7,554 nt of DNA, from contig DFWO01000156.1 in assembly GCA_002380945.1 (NCBI GenBank), forward strand, positions 1 to 7,554, in the 5' to 3' direction. The notes under the pieces were generated by a model. That model was not told the origin of the DNA and ran no database searches. It worked only from the letters and a program-made list of their open reading frames with translations. This DNA is from Methylococcaceae bacterium UBA4132. GTDB taxonomy: Bacteria > Pseudomonadota > Gammaproteobacteria > Methylococcales > Methylomonadaceae. Shown here piece after piece: positions 1 through 6,489 of this stretch (positions are counted from its first letter, which is position 1; every line of letters starts with the position of its first letter). A program made the position numbers and the translations under genes.

Positions 1-177
1 TTGGCATGTTTTTAAACTGTTGTCTAGGACAGTTGTCTCTTCAATTTAATATTTTGGTTCAAATTTAAAAGTCGAACAGCGCGTATTTATGCTAAATTAC
101 CGACGCTTCCTCCGATTGCTCTATCAAAAGACCCAAAAACACATATAGAACCAACTTTTTCTTATCTACTTAATAAT
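1..177. other. Intergenic region downstream of mfd
   Basis: This A/T-rich stretch follows the mfd stop codon (mfd is on the minus strand). I see no convincing coding frame and no hairpin plus U-tract that would make a clear mfd terminator. An ATG on the minus strand at 7-5 could open a further minus-strand gene running out of the window, but only about two codons are visible and there is no Shine-Dalgarno sequence, so it is not called. A tandem 10-mer lies just upstream of that ATG and is listed separately. Confidence 0.6.
16..38. repeat. Tandem 10-bp direct repeat, possible operator
   Basis: ACTGTTGTCT (16-25) and ACAGTTGTCT (29-38) match at 9 of 10 positions and are separated by 3 bp. The same stretch contains an inverted pair, AACTGT (15-20) and ACAGTT (29-34). 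Read on the minus strand, the repeats end about 8 bp before a possible ATG at 7-5. That position would suit a regulator site or a translation-level element of a gene lying outside the window. No regulator can be named, and chance is possible for repeats this short. Confidence 0.25.
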
Positions 178-3100
178 CTACACTCGCAACTTCTGCAACA
201 ACTCACTAATAAACGCCACTTTCTCCTCAACACTGGTAAATTTTTGCGTAAAGCGTAATTTATCCATGCCATCAAGGCGATACTGTTGGGCTTGGGTTTG
301 AATTAAATGAATCAACTGTTCAGTATTGATGTTGGGTTGCGAGCCAAAAATAATACGCCCACCACTGACATTAGCTTCTATTTTTTTGATGCCTAGCGGT
401 TCTGCTTGTTGTTTTAACTCAGTCACGCTGAATAAAGTTTTGACAGGTTCAGGTAATAAGCCAAAACGGTCGATCATTTCAATTTGTAATTCGCGCAAAT
501 CAGCGGTGGTTTCGGTATTGGAAATGCGTTTGTATAACACTAAACGCAGGTGAACATCGGGTAAATAATCTTCGGGAATCAGCGCGGCGGCTTGTAGCTC
601 AACGTCTACGCCTTTGTCCATCGGGGTGTCGAGTTCAGGTTGTTTGCCTGATTTTAATGCGTTCACCGCACGTTCTAATAAGTCGCTGTACAGGCTAAAA
701 CCGATTTCTTGAATTTGCCCACTTTGTTCATCACCCAATAATTCCCCCGCGCCGCGTATTTCCATATCGTGTGAGGACAACATAAAACCCGCGCCTAATT
801 CGCCTGAGGCTTCTACTGCTTCCAGCCGTTTTTGTGCATCTTTACTCAATAACGATTTAGGCGGTACGATGAAATAGGCATAGGCACGGTGATGCGAACG
901 CCCTACCCTGCCGCGTAGTTGGTGCAGTTGCGCTAAGCCAAGTTTATCGGCGCGGTTGATGATGATGGTATTCGCGCTAGGAATATCAATGCCGCTTTCG
1001 ATAATAGTCGAACACAGCAACAGGTTGAAACGCTGGTGATAAAAGTCACGCATGATACGTTCCAATTCACGTTCTGGCATCTGCCCGTGTGCCGATTCAA
1101 TACGCGCTTCAGGAATCAGCGTGGCAAGATCACGCGCCATTTTGTCCATGCTTTTCACATCGTTATGCAGGAAAAACACCTGCCCACCACGTTTAATTTC
1201 TCGCAAACAGGCTTCTTTGACTTGTGAATCTATCCATTCACTAATGAAAGTTTTAATGGCATGACGATTAGGTGGTGGACTGGCAATAATGGAAATGTCG
1301 CGTAATCCTGCCATTGCCATGTTCAGCGTTCTGGGTATCGGCGTGGCGGTCAGTGTGAGCATATCCAGCTCATGACGCAATTTTTTAAAATGTTCTTTTT
1401 GCCGCACACCAAAACGGTGTTCTTCATCAATGATAACTAAACCTAAGGCTTTGTATTTCAGTTCTTTGGACAACAGTGCGTGTGTGCCAATAATAATGTC
1501 ACACGTTCCTTGTTCCAGTTGTTCGGCGAGTTGTTTTTGCTGTTTGGCACTAACAAAGCGCGACAGTACTTCAACACGCATGGGCCAATCGGCGAAACGG
1601 TCTTGAAAATTTTGATAATGTTGTTGTGCCAGTAATGTGGTCGGCACTAACACCACAACTTGTTTGCCTGCTTGGACGGCAATAAACGCCGCCCGCATAG
1701 CCACTTCTGTTTTGCCAAAACCAACATCACCGCAGATTACTCTGTCCATTGGCTGTGGGCTTGCCATGTCTTGTAAAATCGCTTCGATGGCGGCTTGTTG
1801 GTCGGGGGTTTCTTCAAACGGAAAGGCATCGGCAAAGGCTTGGTATTCTTCGTTGTCGATGGTAAAGGCATGACCTTGTTTGCTAGCACGTTTAGCATGA
1901 ATTTCTAATAACTCAGCTGCCACGTCATGAATGCGTTCGATGGCTTTTTTCTTAATTTTTTGCCATTGGTCGCTACCTAGTTTGTGCAACGGCGCGTCTT
2001 CAGGATTCATACCTGTGTAGCGACTGATGACTTGTAACGCCGATACAGGAACATAGAGTTTGTCGCCGTTGGCATATTCCAACATTAAAAACTCATTAGC
2101 AATGCCACCGACGGTTAGCGTTTGTAAGCCTAAATAACGCCCAACCCCGTGTTCTTGATGCACGACAGGTGAGCCTATGCTCAATTCGTTGAGGTTGTTG
2201 ATGATGTTTTCAAGTTCCCTTGCCGCTGATTTACGCCGTCTACGGCGTTGCTCTACTTTTTCACCTGACAACTGACTTTCAGTGATGATGGCAAGGGCAG
2301 GATTATTGAGTAATAAACCGTGATCTATCGGCGCAACTAATAGACAGGGTGACACGCTTGATGCTAGAAAGCCTTGCCAGTTATCAACTTGCTTGGCAGT
2401 AACTTGATAGCTTCTGAGTTTGTCGGCTAAGGCTTCTCTACGTCCTGCACTTTCGGCAACAAACAGGATTTTGCCCTGAAAGGTGCTGATAAATTGTTGT
2501 AACGCACCCGCAGGTTGTGGCAGTTTGGCATTGATGGTTAAATCGGGCAGGTTGCTATCGTCGTCGCTGGGTTGTAACACAATCTGCGCGAACTGTTCGC
2601 TGGTGCGGGCAATGTCTTGTGCCGATAAAAACAGTGATTCAGGCTTGAGCAACGGGCGTTCAAGGTCGTATTTGCGTTGTTCATAGCGTTCTTCGGCTTC
2701 GCTGTAAAAAGCCTGTGCCAACTCATGAAACGATTCCGACAATACCAATACGGCGGTTTTCGGCAGGTAATCAAACAGCGTCGCGGTCTGCTCCACAAAC
2801 AGCGGCAAATAGTATTCAATACCGTTCGGGGTGATGCCTTTACTGACATCGACATACAGGGTATTTTTGGGGCTGGCGGCGGGGAAATGCTCTCGAAAAG
2901 CGTGCCTGAATTGCTTAATCGCCTCATCGGTAAAAGGAAATTCATGTGCAGGAAATAATTGAATCTGGTCGATTTTCTCTAATGATAATTGGCTTTCAGG
3001 GTCAAACGTGCGTATTGAATCAACTTCATCATCCCATAACTCAATACGAAACGGGACGTTACTACCCATCGGAAAGATGTCAATAATTGCACCGCGTACC

Positions 3101-3597
3101 GCGAACTCGGCATGACTATAGACTTGAGATACACAGTGATAACCAACGCTTTCCAATTTTAAGCGGTTAAGTTCCAGATTAAACACATCACCAACTTTAA
3201 TCGCAAAACTATTGGCTAAAACGTGTTCTCGCGGTGCGAGTTTGTGCATGAGTGTGTTCACTGACACCACTAACGCGCCACGTTTAACCTCTGGCAACAA
3301 CACCAGTGTTTTTAAACGTTCGGAGGTAATTTCAGGCAATGGCGAAAATACGTCATAAGGCAAGGTTTCCCAATCAGGAAAATGCAGTATCGGGTATTTA
3401 TTTTGTAAGAAGAACGCCAACTCGTGTGTTAGCTGCAACGCGGTTTGATTGTCGGGGGTGACAATGACAAACAACCGATTTTCTTGTTCAATTGCGTTCG
3501 CTAAGGCTAACGATTCGGCGCAACCTGTTAAGTCTGTCCAAATAAGTTGTTGCTGAGGTTTCGGAATAGAGACGGAAAAAATGGGCGTGTTAGCCAT
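178..3597 (-). CDS. mfd: Transcription-repair coupling factor Mfd
   Basis: Mfd is the DNA translocase that pushes or removes RNA polymerase stalled at lesions and recruits UvrA for nucleotide excision repair. The protein is 1139 residues from the ATG at 3597; E. coli Mfd is 1148. Visible domains in order: a UvrB-like N-terminal module (about 1-340) with a degenerate first P-loop and the conserved block EFAVRGAIIDIFP near 163-175; the RNA-polymerase interaction domain (about 475-550) with HGVGRYLGL and LYVPVSALQVISRY; a RecG-like SF2 motor with Walker A GDVGFGKTE (about 622-630), the DEEH box (about 723-726), TLTATPIPRTL, and motif VI QLRGRVGRS (about 884-893); and a C-terminal autoinhibitory domain (about 1000-1139). 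A TTG at 3612 would add five residues (MLVKP) but no ribosome site supports it, so the ATG was chosen. No key motif is missing. Long frames on the other strand and in other phases across this gene are shadows. Confidence 0.98.
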   Translation of the reverse strand: MANTPIFSVSIPKPQQQLIWTDLTGCAESLALANAIEQENRLFVIVTPDNQTALQLTHELAFFLQNKYPILHFPDWETLPYDVFSPLPEITSERLKTLVLLPEVKRGALVVSVNTLMHKLAPREHVLANSFAIKVGDVFNLELNRLKLESVGYHCVSQVYSHAEFAVRGAIIDIFPMGSNVPFRIELWDDEVDSIRTFDPESQLSLEKIDQIQLFPAHEFPFTDEAIKQFRHAFREHFPAASPKNTLYVDVSKGITPNGIEYYLPLFVEQTATLFDYLPKTAVLVLSESFHELAQAFYSEAEERYEQRKYDLERPLLKPESLFLSAQDIARTSEQFAQIVLQPSDDDSNLPDLTINAKLPQPAGALQQFISTFQGKILFVAESAGRREALADKLRSYQVTAKQVDNWQGFLASSVSPCLLVAPIDHGLLLNNPALAIITESQLSGEKVEQRRRRRKSAARELENIINNLNELSIGSPVVHQEHGVGRYLGLQTLTVGGIANEFLMLEYANGDKLYVPVSALQVISRYTGMNPEDAPLHKLGSDQWQKIKKKAIERIHDVAAELLEIHAKRASKQGHAFTIDNEEYQAFADAFPFEETPDQQAAIEAILQDMASPQPMDRVICGDVGFGKTEVAMRAAFIAVQAGKQVVVLVPTTLLAQQHYQNFQDRFADWPMRVEVLSRFVSAKQQKQLAEQLEQGTCDIIIGTHALLSKELKYKALGLVIIDEEHRFGVRQKEHFKKLRHELDMLTLTATPIPRTLNMAMAGLRDISIIASPPPNRHAIKTFISEWIDSQVKEACLREIKRGGQVFFLHNDVKSMDKMARDLATLIPEARIESAHGQMPERELERIMRDFYHQRFNLLLCSTIIESGIDIPSANTIIINRADKLGLAQLHQLRGRVGRSHHRAYAYFIVPPKSLLSKDAQKRLEAVEASGELGAGFMLSSHDMEIRGAGELLGDEQSGQIQEIGFSLYSDLLERAVNALKSGKQPELDTPMDKGVDVELQAAALIPEDYLPDVHLRLVLYKRISNTETTADLRELQIEMIDRFGLLPEPVKTLFSVTELKQQAEPLGIKKIEANVSGGRIIFGSQPNINTEQLIHLIQTQAQQYRLDGMDKLRFTQKFTSVEEKVAFISELLQKLRV

Positions 3598-3634
3598 TGG
3601 TTTTACTAGCAATAGGTGACAAAACAGGATTATT

Positions 3635-3651
3635 GCAAGCTGTTTGCTTGC
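3635..3651 (-). other. Small stem-loop in the mfd upstream leader
   Basis: GCAAGC (3635-3640) and GCTTGC (3646-3651) form a perfect 6-bp inverted repeat around a 5-nt loop, 38 bp before the mfd ATG. No U-tract follows in either direction, so it is not an intrinsic terminator. If mfd is transcribed from the weak promoter suggested at 3658-3687, this hairpin would sit at the extreme 5' end of the mRNA, where such structures can protect transcripts. The function is not demonstrated. Confidence 0.3.
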
Positions 3652-3657
3652 TGAGTT

Positions 3658-3687
3658 CTTATAGTACGGGAGGCATTACCAACACAA
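3658..3687 (-). promoter_or_regulatory. Weak candidate promoter for mfd
   Basis: On the minus strand there is a TATAAG (3663-3658, five of six bases of the -10 consensus), and 18 bp further upstream TTGTGT (3687-3682), which keeps only the TTG of the -35 consensus. A start near 3651 would give a leader of about 54 nt for mfd. The -35 overlaps the stem-loop at 3671-3705. The match is modest, so mfd could equally be read from the BON gene promoter. Confidence 0.22.
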
Positions 3688-3705
3688 CGACTGTTAGTAA
3701 CGCCT
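3671..3705 (-). terminator. Stem-loop after the BON lipoprotein gene, likely terminator or 3' stabiliser
   Basis: Six bases after the BON gene stop codon, the minus-strand RNA can fold into a 14-bp stem with a 7-nt loop. The arms are 3705-3692 and 3684-3671. Two of the pairs are G-U wobbles in the minus-strand RNA but would be A-C mismatches in plus-strand RNA. This orientation bias points to a structure that works in the BON gene transcript. There is no U-run after the stem (the next bases are CCCGTAC), so it may be a Rho-associated or exonuclease-blocking hairpin rather than a classical intrinsic terminator. Confidence 0.45.
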
Positions 3706-3711
3706 GTTAAT

Positions 3712-4026
3712 TTATTTTACAACCAGACTGTTATTGACCACTTTAACGCCTTTAACGGTTCTCACTACTTGTACTGCTCTAGTAGCAACATCAGCAGAAT
3801 CAACAAAACCGCTGAGTTGTACCGCACCTTTGAAAGTAATCACTTTAATATCCATCATCTTAAGTCTGGAATCAGCCAAAATAGCAGACTTCACTTTAGC
3901 AGTCACCATAGAATCATCAAAATACTCCCCCGTACTTTCAGACACTTTGCTTCCCGCACAGCCAGCAATAGCCATAATCAATAGAAGACTCAACAAAAAC
4001 CGCGCTATCAAATTTAATTTACTCAT
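3712..4026 (-). CDS. BON-domain lipoprotein (OsmY/DolP-like)
   Basis: This encodes a small lipoprotein of 104 residues from the ATG at 4026. A signal peptide with basic and hydrophobic parts (residues 2-22) ends in the lipobox IAGC, with Cys23 as the lipidation site. The next residue is Ala, not Asp, so the usual enterobacterial rule predicts outer-membrane sorting. Residues about 38-104 form one BON domain: VTAKVKSAILAD, then ITFKGAVQLSGFVDS, then AVQVVRTVKGVKVVNNSLVV. BON domains bind phospholipid surfaces, as in OsmY and DolP (YraP) of E. coli, which have two copies; only one is present here. The ATG is preferred over the upstream GTG at 4035 because AAGTGA sits 5 nt before it. The likely role is envelope maintenance or stress, not a specific known pathway. 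It lies upstream of mfd on the same strand, separated by a hairpin. Confidence 0.85.
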   Translation of the reverse strand: MSKLNLIARFLLSLLLIMAIAGCAGSKVSESTGEYFDDSMVTAKVKSAILADSRLKMMDIKVITFKGAVQLSGFVDSADVATRAVQVVRTVKGVKVVNNSLVVK

Positions 4027-4359
4027 AATATTCACTTTATTTTATGAAAAACAGTTACATGGCGAATGTTTGATAATCCAAACAGGACAAAGTCGCTACT
4101 ATTTATAATGGTCGAGTACCTCAACTTTTGATACGCACCGTTATATTTAATCTTACTCAACATTTAAGCCTCTATGGTAAGTAAAATCAATGATGAGTTC
4201 TATTATAACTCAGCACTTTATTTTTTACCGATACACAAAAACGGGTTGCGATTATTCAATGCCCATTTAGTCGCATACTCTCTCATTAAGAACGTGGACG
4301 CTCAGCACAAGTCAGTTTATGATGGTGGCTATTCATAACCTTTACTGCTCGTAATAACC
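4027..4359. other. Divergent intergenic region
   Basis: This gap separates the minus-strand BON gene from the plus-strand cluster and should hold both promoters. Visible elements are short inverted repeats: TGTTTG/CAAACA (4067-4084) and TGAGTT/AACTCA (4194-4212). The second overlaps a perfect -10 hexamer TATAAT on the minus strand (4207-4202), but the matching -35 region (CGGTAA at 17 bp) is poor. A plus-strand TATAAT lies at 4104-4109, also without a good -35. A 54-codon plus-strand frame (4174-4338, MVSKINDEFYY...) has no ribosome site or recognisable family and is probably chance. Confidence 0.5.
4194..4212 (-). promoter_or_regulatory. Dyad overlapping a -10-like TATAAT
   Basis: TGAGTT (4194-4199) and AACTCA (4207-4212) are perfect inverted 6-mers around 7 bp that include most of a minus-strand TATAAT (4207-4202). 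This would put a transcription start roughly 170 bp upstream of the BON lipoprotein ATG, with a dyad over the -10 element as expected for a repressor site. The -35 is unconvincing and the arms are short, so this is only a candidate. Confidence 0.2.
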
Positions 4360-4854
4360 ATGTTTGACTTGATAAAGTTGCTATTCAATATTTGCCTACT
4401 AAAAAAAGCCCCGCAGGATTTATATTATTCCATTGGCTTATTAAAACTATTGGCGATAGCTAACCTTTTAGTTAATTTTTTGCTGATGAATATCAGTGTG
4501 AACTGGTTTAGTGCCTTGTTGAAAGCGGCGGTTGGTGTCTTACTTATCGGCGGTTTTAGCTGGATTAGCTTGTTTTTTAGTGGCAAACTAACGCGGTTTT
4601 GTCAAACGACCTGTGCTTTATTAGGCACGGATGCACTGCTTGATATGTTTGCCTTACCTGCTATCACCACAATGGCGGTGAACCAAGGTGGATTATTAGC
4701 CTTTTTAGTCATGATTGCTTTAATTATCTGGCATTGGGTCATTACTGGGCATATTATGCGCAACGCGCTGGAACAAAGTTTTAGCTTTAGTTTGGGTCTG
4801 GCATTTTTATACTTAGTGGTCGCTTATCGTGTCACTGCTTTCATTATTGCCTGA
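4360..4854 (+). CDS. Polytopic inner-membrane protein of unknown function
   Basis: The 164-residue protein is almost wholly hydrophobic, with four clear transmembrane segments at about 24-44, 52-73, 110-130 and 143-163 and a weaker one near 84-104. The short N-terminus (MFDLIKLLFN...KKAPQDLYYS) reads as a cytoplasmic or interfacial helix. No catalytic motif is visible. The general look (a short soluble head with PxD, then a four- to five-helix bundle ending in WHWVITGHIMRNAL and another helix) is reminiscent of Yip1-like membrane proteins, but I cannot assign it to that family. No good ribosome binding site precedes the ATG; it is kept because the frame starts there with a typical N-terminus. 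It opens a compact plus-strand cluster, ending 24 bp before the universal stress gene. Confidence 0.75.
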   Translation: MFDLIKLLFNICLLKKAPQDLYYSIGLLKLLAIANLLVNFLLMNISVNWFSALLKAAVGVLLIGGFSWISLFFSGKLTRFCQTTCALLGTDALLDMFALPAITTMAVNQGGLLAFLVMIALIIWHWVITGHIMRNALEQSFSFSLGLAFLYLVVAYRVTAFIIA

Positions 4855-4878
4855 TGTGATTGTTAAATAGGAAAACTC

Positions 4879-5322
4879 ATGAATCACTATAAACATATAT
4901 TACTCGCAGTGGATTTTTTTGAACAATGCGAGATCGTCATCAACCGAGCTACTGATTTAGCCAATCGCTATCAAGCAAAACTCAGTGTTATTCATGTGGT
5001 TGATAGCTTACCCATTACCGATGCAGGTTATGGTGCAGACATTCCATTTAATCTGGATTTAACCGCTGAATTGATGGCAAGCGCGAAAAAAAGATTAGCG
5101 GAACTCGCCAAAAAACTGGCAATCACTGAAGACCGTCAGTGGCTAGAAATGGGGAGTCCTAAAACCGAAATAATCCGAGTAGCAACAGAAAACCAAGTTG
5201 ATTTAATTGTTATTGGCTCACATGGTCGGCATGGTTTAGCGTTGTTACTGGGTTCAACCGCTAACGGTGTACTGCATTATGCACCTTGCGATGTACTGGC
5301 AGTACGTTTACAAGATAATTGA
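4879..5322 (+). CDS. Universal stress protein, UspA family
   Basis: This is a 147-residue single-domain Usp protein with the alpha/beta nucleotide-binding fold; it is predicted to be cytoplasmic and dimeric. The N-terminal strand YKHILLAVDFFEQCE carries the family Asp at position 12. The C-terminal signature begins VDLIVIGSHGRHG (GSHG at 113-116) and continues to GST at 125-127, followed by CDVLAVRL as the last strand. The glycine pattern is G-x2-G-x8-G-S/T, one residue shorter than the G-x2-G-x9-G-S/T of ATP-binding MJ0577, so nucleotide binding is plausible but not certain. Members help cells survive starvation, oxidative and other stress, mostly by unclear means. AGGA at 4869-4872, 6 nt before the ATG, is a good ribosome site. 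It probably shares a transcript with its neighbours. Confidence 0.95.
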   Translation: MNHYKHILLAVDFFEQCEIVINRATDLANRYQAKLSVIHVVDSLPITDAGYGADIPFNLDLTAELMASAKKRLAELAKKLAITEDRQWLEMGSPKTEIIRVATENQVDLIVIGSHGRHGLALLLGSTANGVLHYAPCDVLAVRLQDN

Positions 5323-5354
5323 TTATATTATTAAAGATACAAGGCACACGATAA

Positions 5355-5768
5355 ATGATTGGACATATTGAAAGTTACGACCCTAAAACACAATCGGGCG
5401 TAATAAAAAGCGAAGACCAGTTTTTTGCATTTGATTTGCACGGCTGGCAAGCTGATGTACCACCAGATCAAGGCGATGATGTTAATTTTGATGCTGAAGG
5501 TAGCGCGGCAATCAATGTTAAATTAGTCGGTGCTTACTTAGAGCCACCTAAAGCTGTTAAATATAAATACCTTGCGGCGGTACTTGCACTACTGTTAGGT
5601 TTTACAGGCATACACCGATTTTATTTAGGCTTTTATAAATTGGCTTTGGCACAACTTGCGCTGACCGCAATTACCATGGGCTACGGTGCAGTCTGGGGAT
5701 TTATAGAAGCCATACTGCTATTTGGTGGACAAATCAACAAAGATGCCAAAGGTCGTCCGTTAAAATAA
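5355..5768 (+). CDS. Cold-shock-like/TM2 two-domain membrane protein
   Basis: The protein has 137 residues. Residues 1-60 look like a small OB-type domain resembling the cold-shock family: GHIESYDPKTQSGVIKSED corresponds to the usual G-x-V-K-x-(F/Y)-(N/D)-x-x-x-x-x-G-x-I pattern, followed by FFAFDL and a D-rich GDDVNFD loop. The aromatic RNA-binding motif is only partly kept. Residues 70-125 form a TM2 domain: helix 1 (about 71-86), the hallmark GIHRFYLGFYKLALAQL (85-101), and helix 2 (about 103-123). The usual acidic residue in helix 2 is Glu (GFIEAILLF) instead of Asp. TM2 proteins are small helical-hairpin membrane proteins with no established enzymatic role. The start has AAGG at 5341-5344, 10 nt upstream. 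The stop codon directly abuts the rlmH ATG. Domain assignment is clear for TM2 and inferred for the N-terminus. Confidence 0.88.
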   Translation: MIGHIESYDPKTQSGVIKSEDQFFAFDLHGWQADVPPDQGDDVNFDAEGSAAINVKLVGAYLEPPKAVKYKYLAAVLALLLGFTGIHRFYLGFYKLALAQLALTAITMGYGAVWGFIEAILLFGGQINKDAKGRPLK

Positions 5769-6236
5769 ATGCAGATTAATTTAATTTCCGTTGGAACGCG
5801 TATGCCTAGCTGGGTACAGCAAGGTTACGATGAATATGCCAAACGTTTACCGCGTGAATGCGAACTAGTACTAAAAGAAATTCCCGCTGGTAAACGCGGT
5901 AAAAATAGCGATATTGCGCGTATTACTAAAGAAGAAGGTGATCGCATGATAGCCGCCTTGCCACAAAGTACCCATATTGTTACGTTAGATTTAGCGGGTA
6001 AATCGTGGACAACCCCCGAATTAGCGCAAGCCATGCAGCGTTGGCTAGGCAACGGTCAATCCGTTTCTTTACTCATTGGCGGTCCTGAAGGTTTAGCCGA
6101 TGAAGTTAGACCACTAGCGCGAGAATCATGGAGCTTGTCAAAACTGACATTTCCCCATCCCTTAGTGCGTATTGTGGTTGCAGAACAGCTGTATCGCGCA
6201 TGGAGCATTCTGCATAATCACCCCTATCATCGCTAG
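5769..6236 (+). CDS. rlmH: 23S rRNA (pseudouridine1915-N3)-methyltransferase RlmH
   Basis: RlmH (YbeA) is a SPOUT-class methyltransferase that uses S-adenosylmethionine to methylate N3 of pseudouridine 1915 in helix 69 of 23S rRNA, acting on assembled 70S ribosomes as a homodimer. At 155 residues it has the same length as E. coli RlmH. Conserved features seen: N-terminal ISVGTRMPSWV, EIPAGKRGKNSDI (38-50), TLDLAGK (72-78), the SAM-binding knot LLIGGPEGL (101-109), and the C-terminal block SLSKLTFPHPLVRIVVAEQLYRAW ending NHPYHR, where the terminal tyrosine and arginine belong to the substrate site. The E. coli protein has one more residue (Glu) after HR. The ATG follows the TM2 gene stop codon with no gap, so translation is likely coupled. 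In many gammaproteobacteria rlmH follows rsfS; here it follows a TM2 gene. Confidence 0.98.
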   Translation: MQINLISVGTRMPSWVQQGYDEYAKRLPRECELVLKEIPAGKRGKNSDIARITKEEGDRMIAALPQSTHIVTLDLAGKSWTTPELAQAMQRWLGNGQSVSLLIGGPEGLADEVRPLARESWSLSKLTFPHPLVRIVVAEQLYRAWSILHNHPYHR

Positions 6237-6242
6237 TTTAGT

Positions 6243-6254
6243 CCACTATAGTGG
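6243..6254. repeat. Perfect 12-bp palindrome after rlmH
   Basis: CCACTATAGTGG is a perfect palindrome 6 bp past the rlmH stop codon. As RNA it would form only a 4-bp stem (CCAC/GTGG) without a following U-run, so it is a poor terminator. It could be a protein-binding dyad, or part of the target at which the neighbouring MITE inserted. It lies just before the direct repeat TCAAGTTA (6255-6262), which recurs at 6439-6446. Confidence 0.35.
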
Positions 6255-6263
6255 TCAAGTTAA

Positions 6264-6446
6264 TAACTGAGTTCGACATAAAAAACTGAGCTTTTCCGTC
6301 ATTACGGCAGGATTGTCGCAATTCAGAACAAAAGATAGCGTACTTACTCACATCCCTGTGACTGGATTCCAATGACGGTGAACTGGCGACCATCTCAAAC
6401 CTAAAATCATAATTATTGCAAGGGGTTTTATTTCGAACTCAAGTTA
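6264..6446. mobile_element. MITE-like element, copy 1 (degenerate)
   Basis: This is a non-coding element of 183 bp bounded by imperfect terminal inverted repeats: TAACTGAGTTCGACATAAAA (6264-6283), and at 6426-6446 the inverted counterpart, which reads TAACTTGAGTTCGAAATAAA from the outside. The core begins with GTCATTACGGCA (6298-6309) and shares structure with copy 2 at 6700-6885. It keeps the left hairpin (6301-6322, one mismatch and one wobble) and the central hairpin TCACA-TCCC-TGTGA (6348-6361). The right hairpin has been reduced to GATTCCAATGACGG by a deletion of about 15 bp. It cannot encode a transposase. The ends are like those of copy 2 and of the neighbouring IS remnant, so mobilisation in trans by an IS982-type transposase is inferred. 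Confidence 0.65.
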
Positions 6447-6457
6447 TTCGACATAAG
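6441..6457. repeat. Degenerate IS terminal repeat next to the IS982 remnant
   Basis: The stretch AAGTTATTCGACATAAG shares its last 11 bases (TTCGACATAAG) with the terminal repeats of the adjacent elements and overlaps the right end of MITE copy 1. It lies about 40 bp beyond the 3' end of the transposase remnant, where the right terminal repeat of an IS982-type element would be expected. I read it as the surviving 3' end of the decayed IS. Confidence 0.4.
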
Positions 6458-6489
6458 CCACATAAAACTAAAAGCAACCAATCCCTTTG

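Noticed and set aside
2538..2945. 135-codon minus-strand frame within the mfd region, and several plus-strand frames antisense to mfd
   Set aside because: They lie inside the strongly supported mfd gene in other phases, with unnatural composition and no family resemblance; they are shadows.
3598..3612. TTG start giving mfd five extra N-terminal residues
   Set aside because: There is no ribosome site, and the ATG at 3597 gives a start that fits the family length and N-terminal alignment.
3734..4108. 124-codon plus-strand frame opposite the BON lipoprotein gene
   Set aside because: It is threonine-, isoleucine- and leucine-rich antisense translation of a gene with a clear lipobox and BON domain on the other strand.
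5825..6052. 75-codon minus-strand frame opposite rlmH
   Set aside because: It is antisense to the highly conserved rlmH, without a ribosome site or family resemblance.
6243..6254. Palindrome as the rlmH terminator
   Set aside because: The RNA stem would have only four pairs and no U-run follows.
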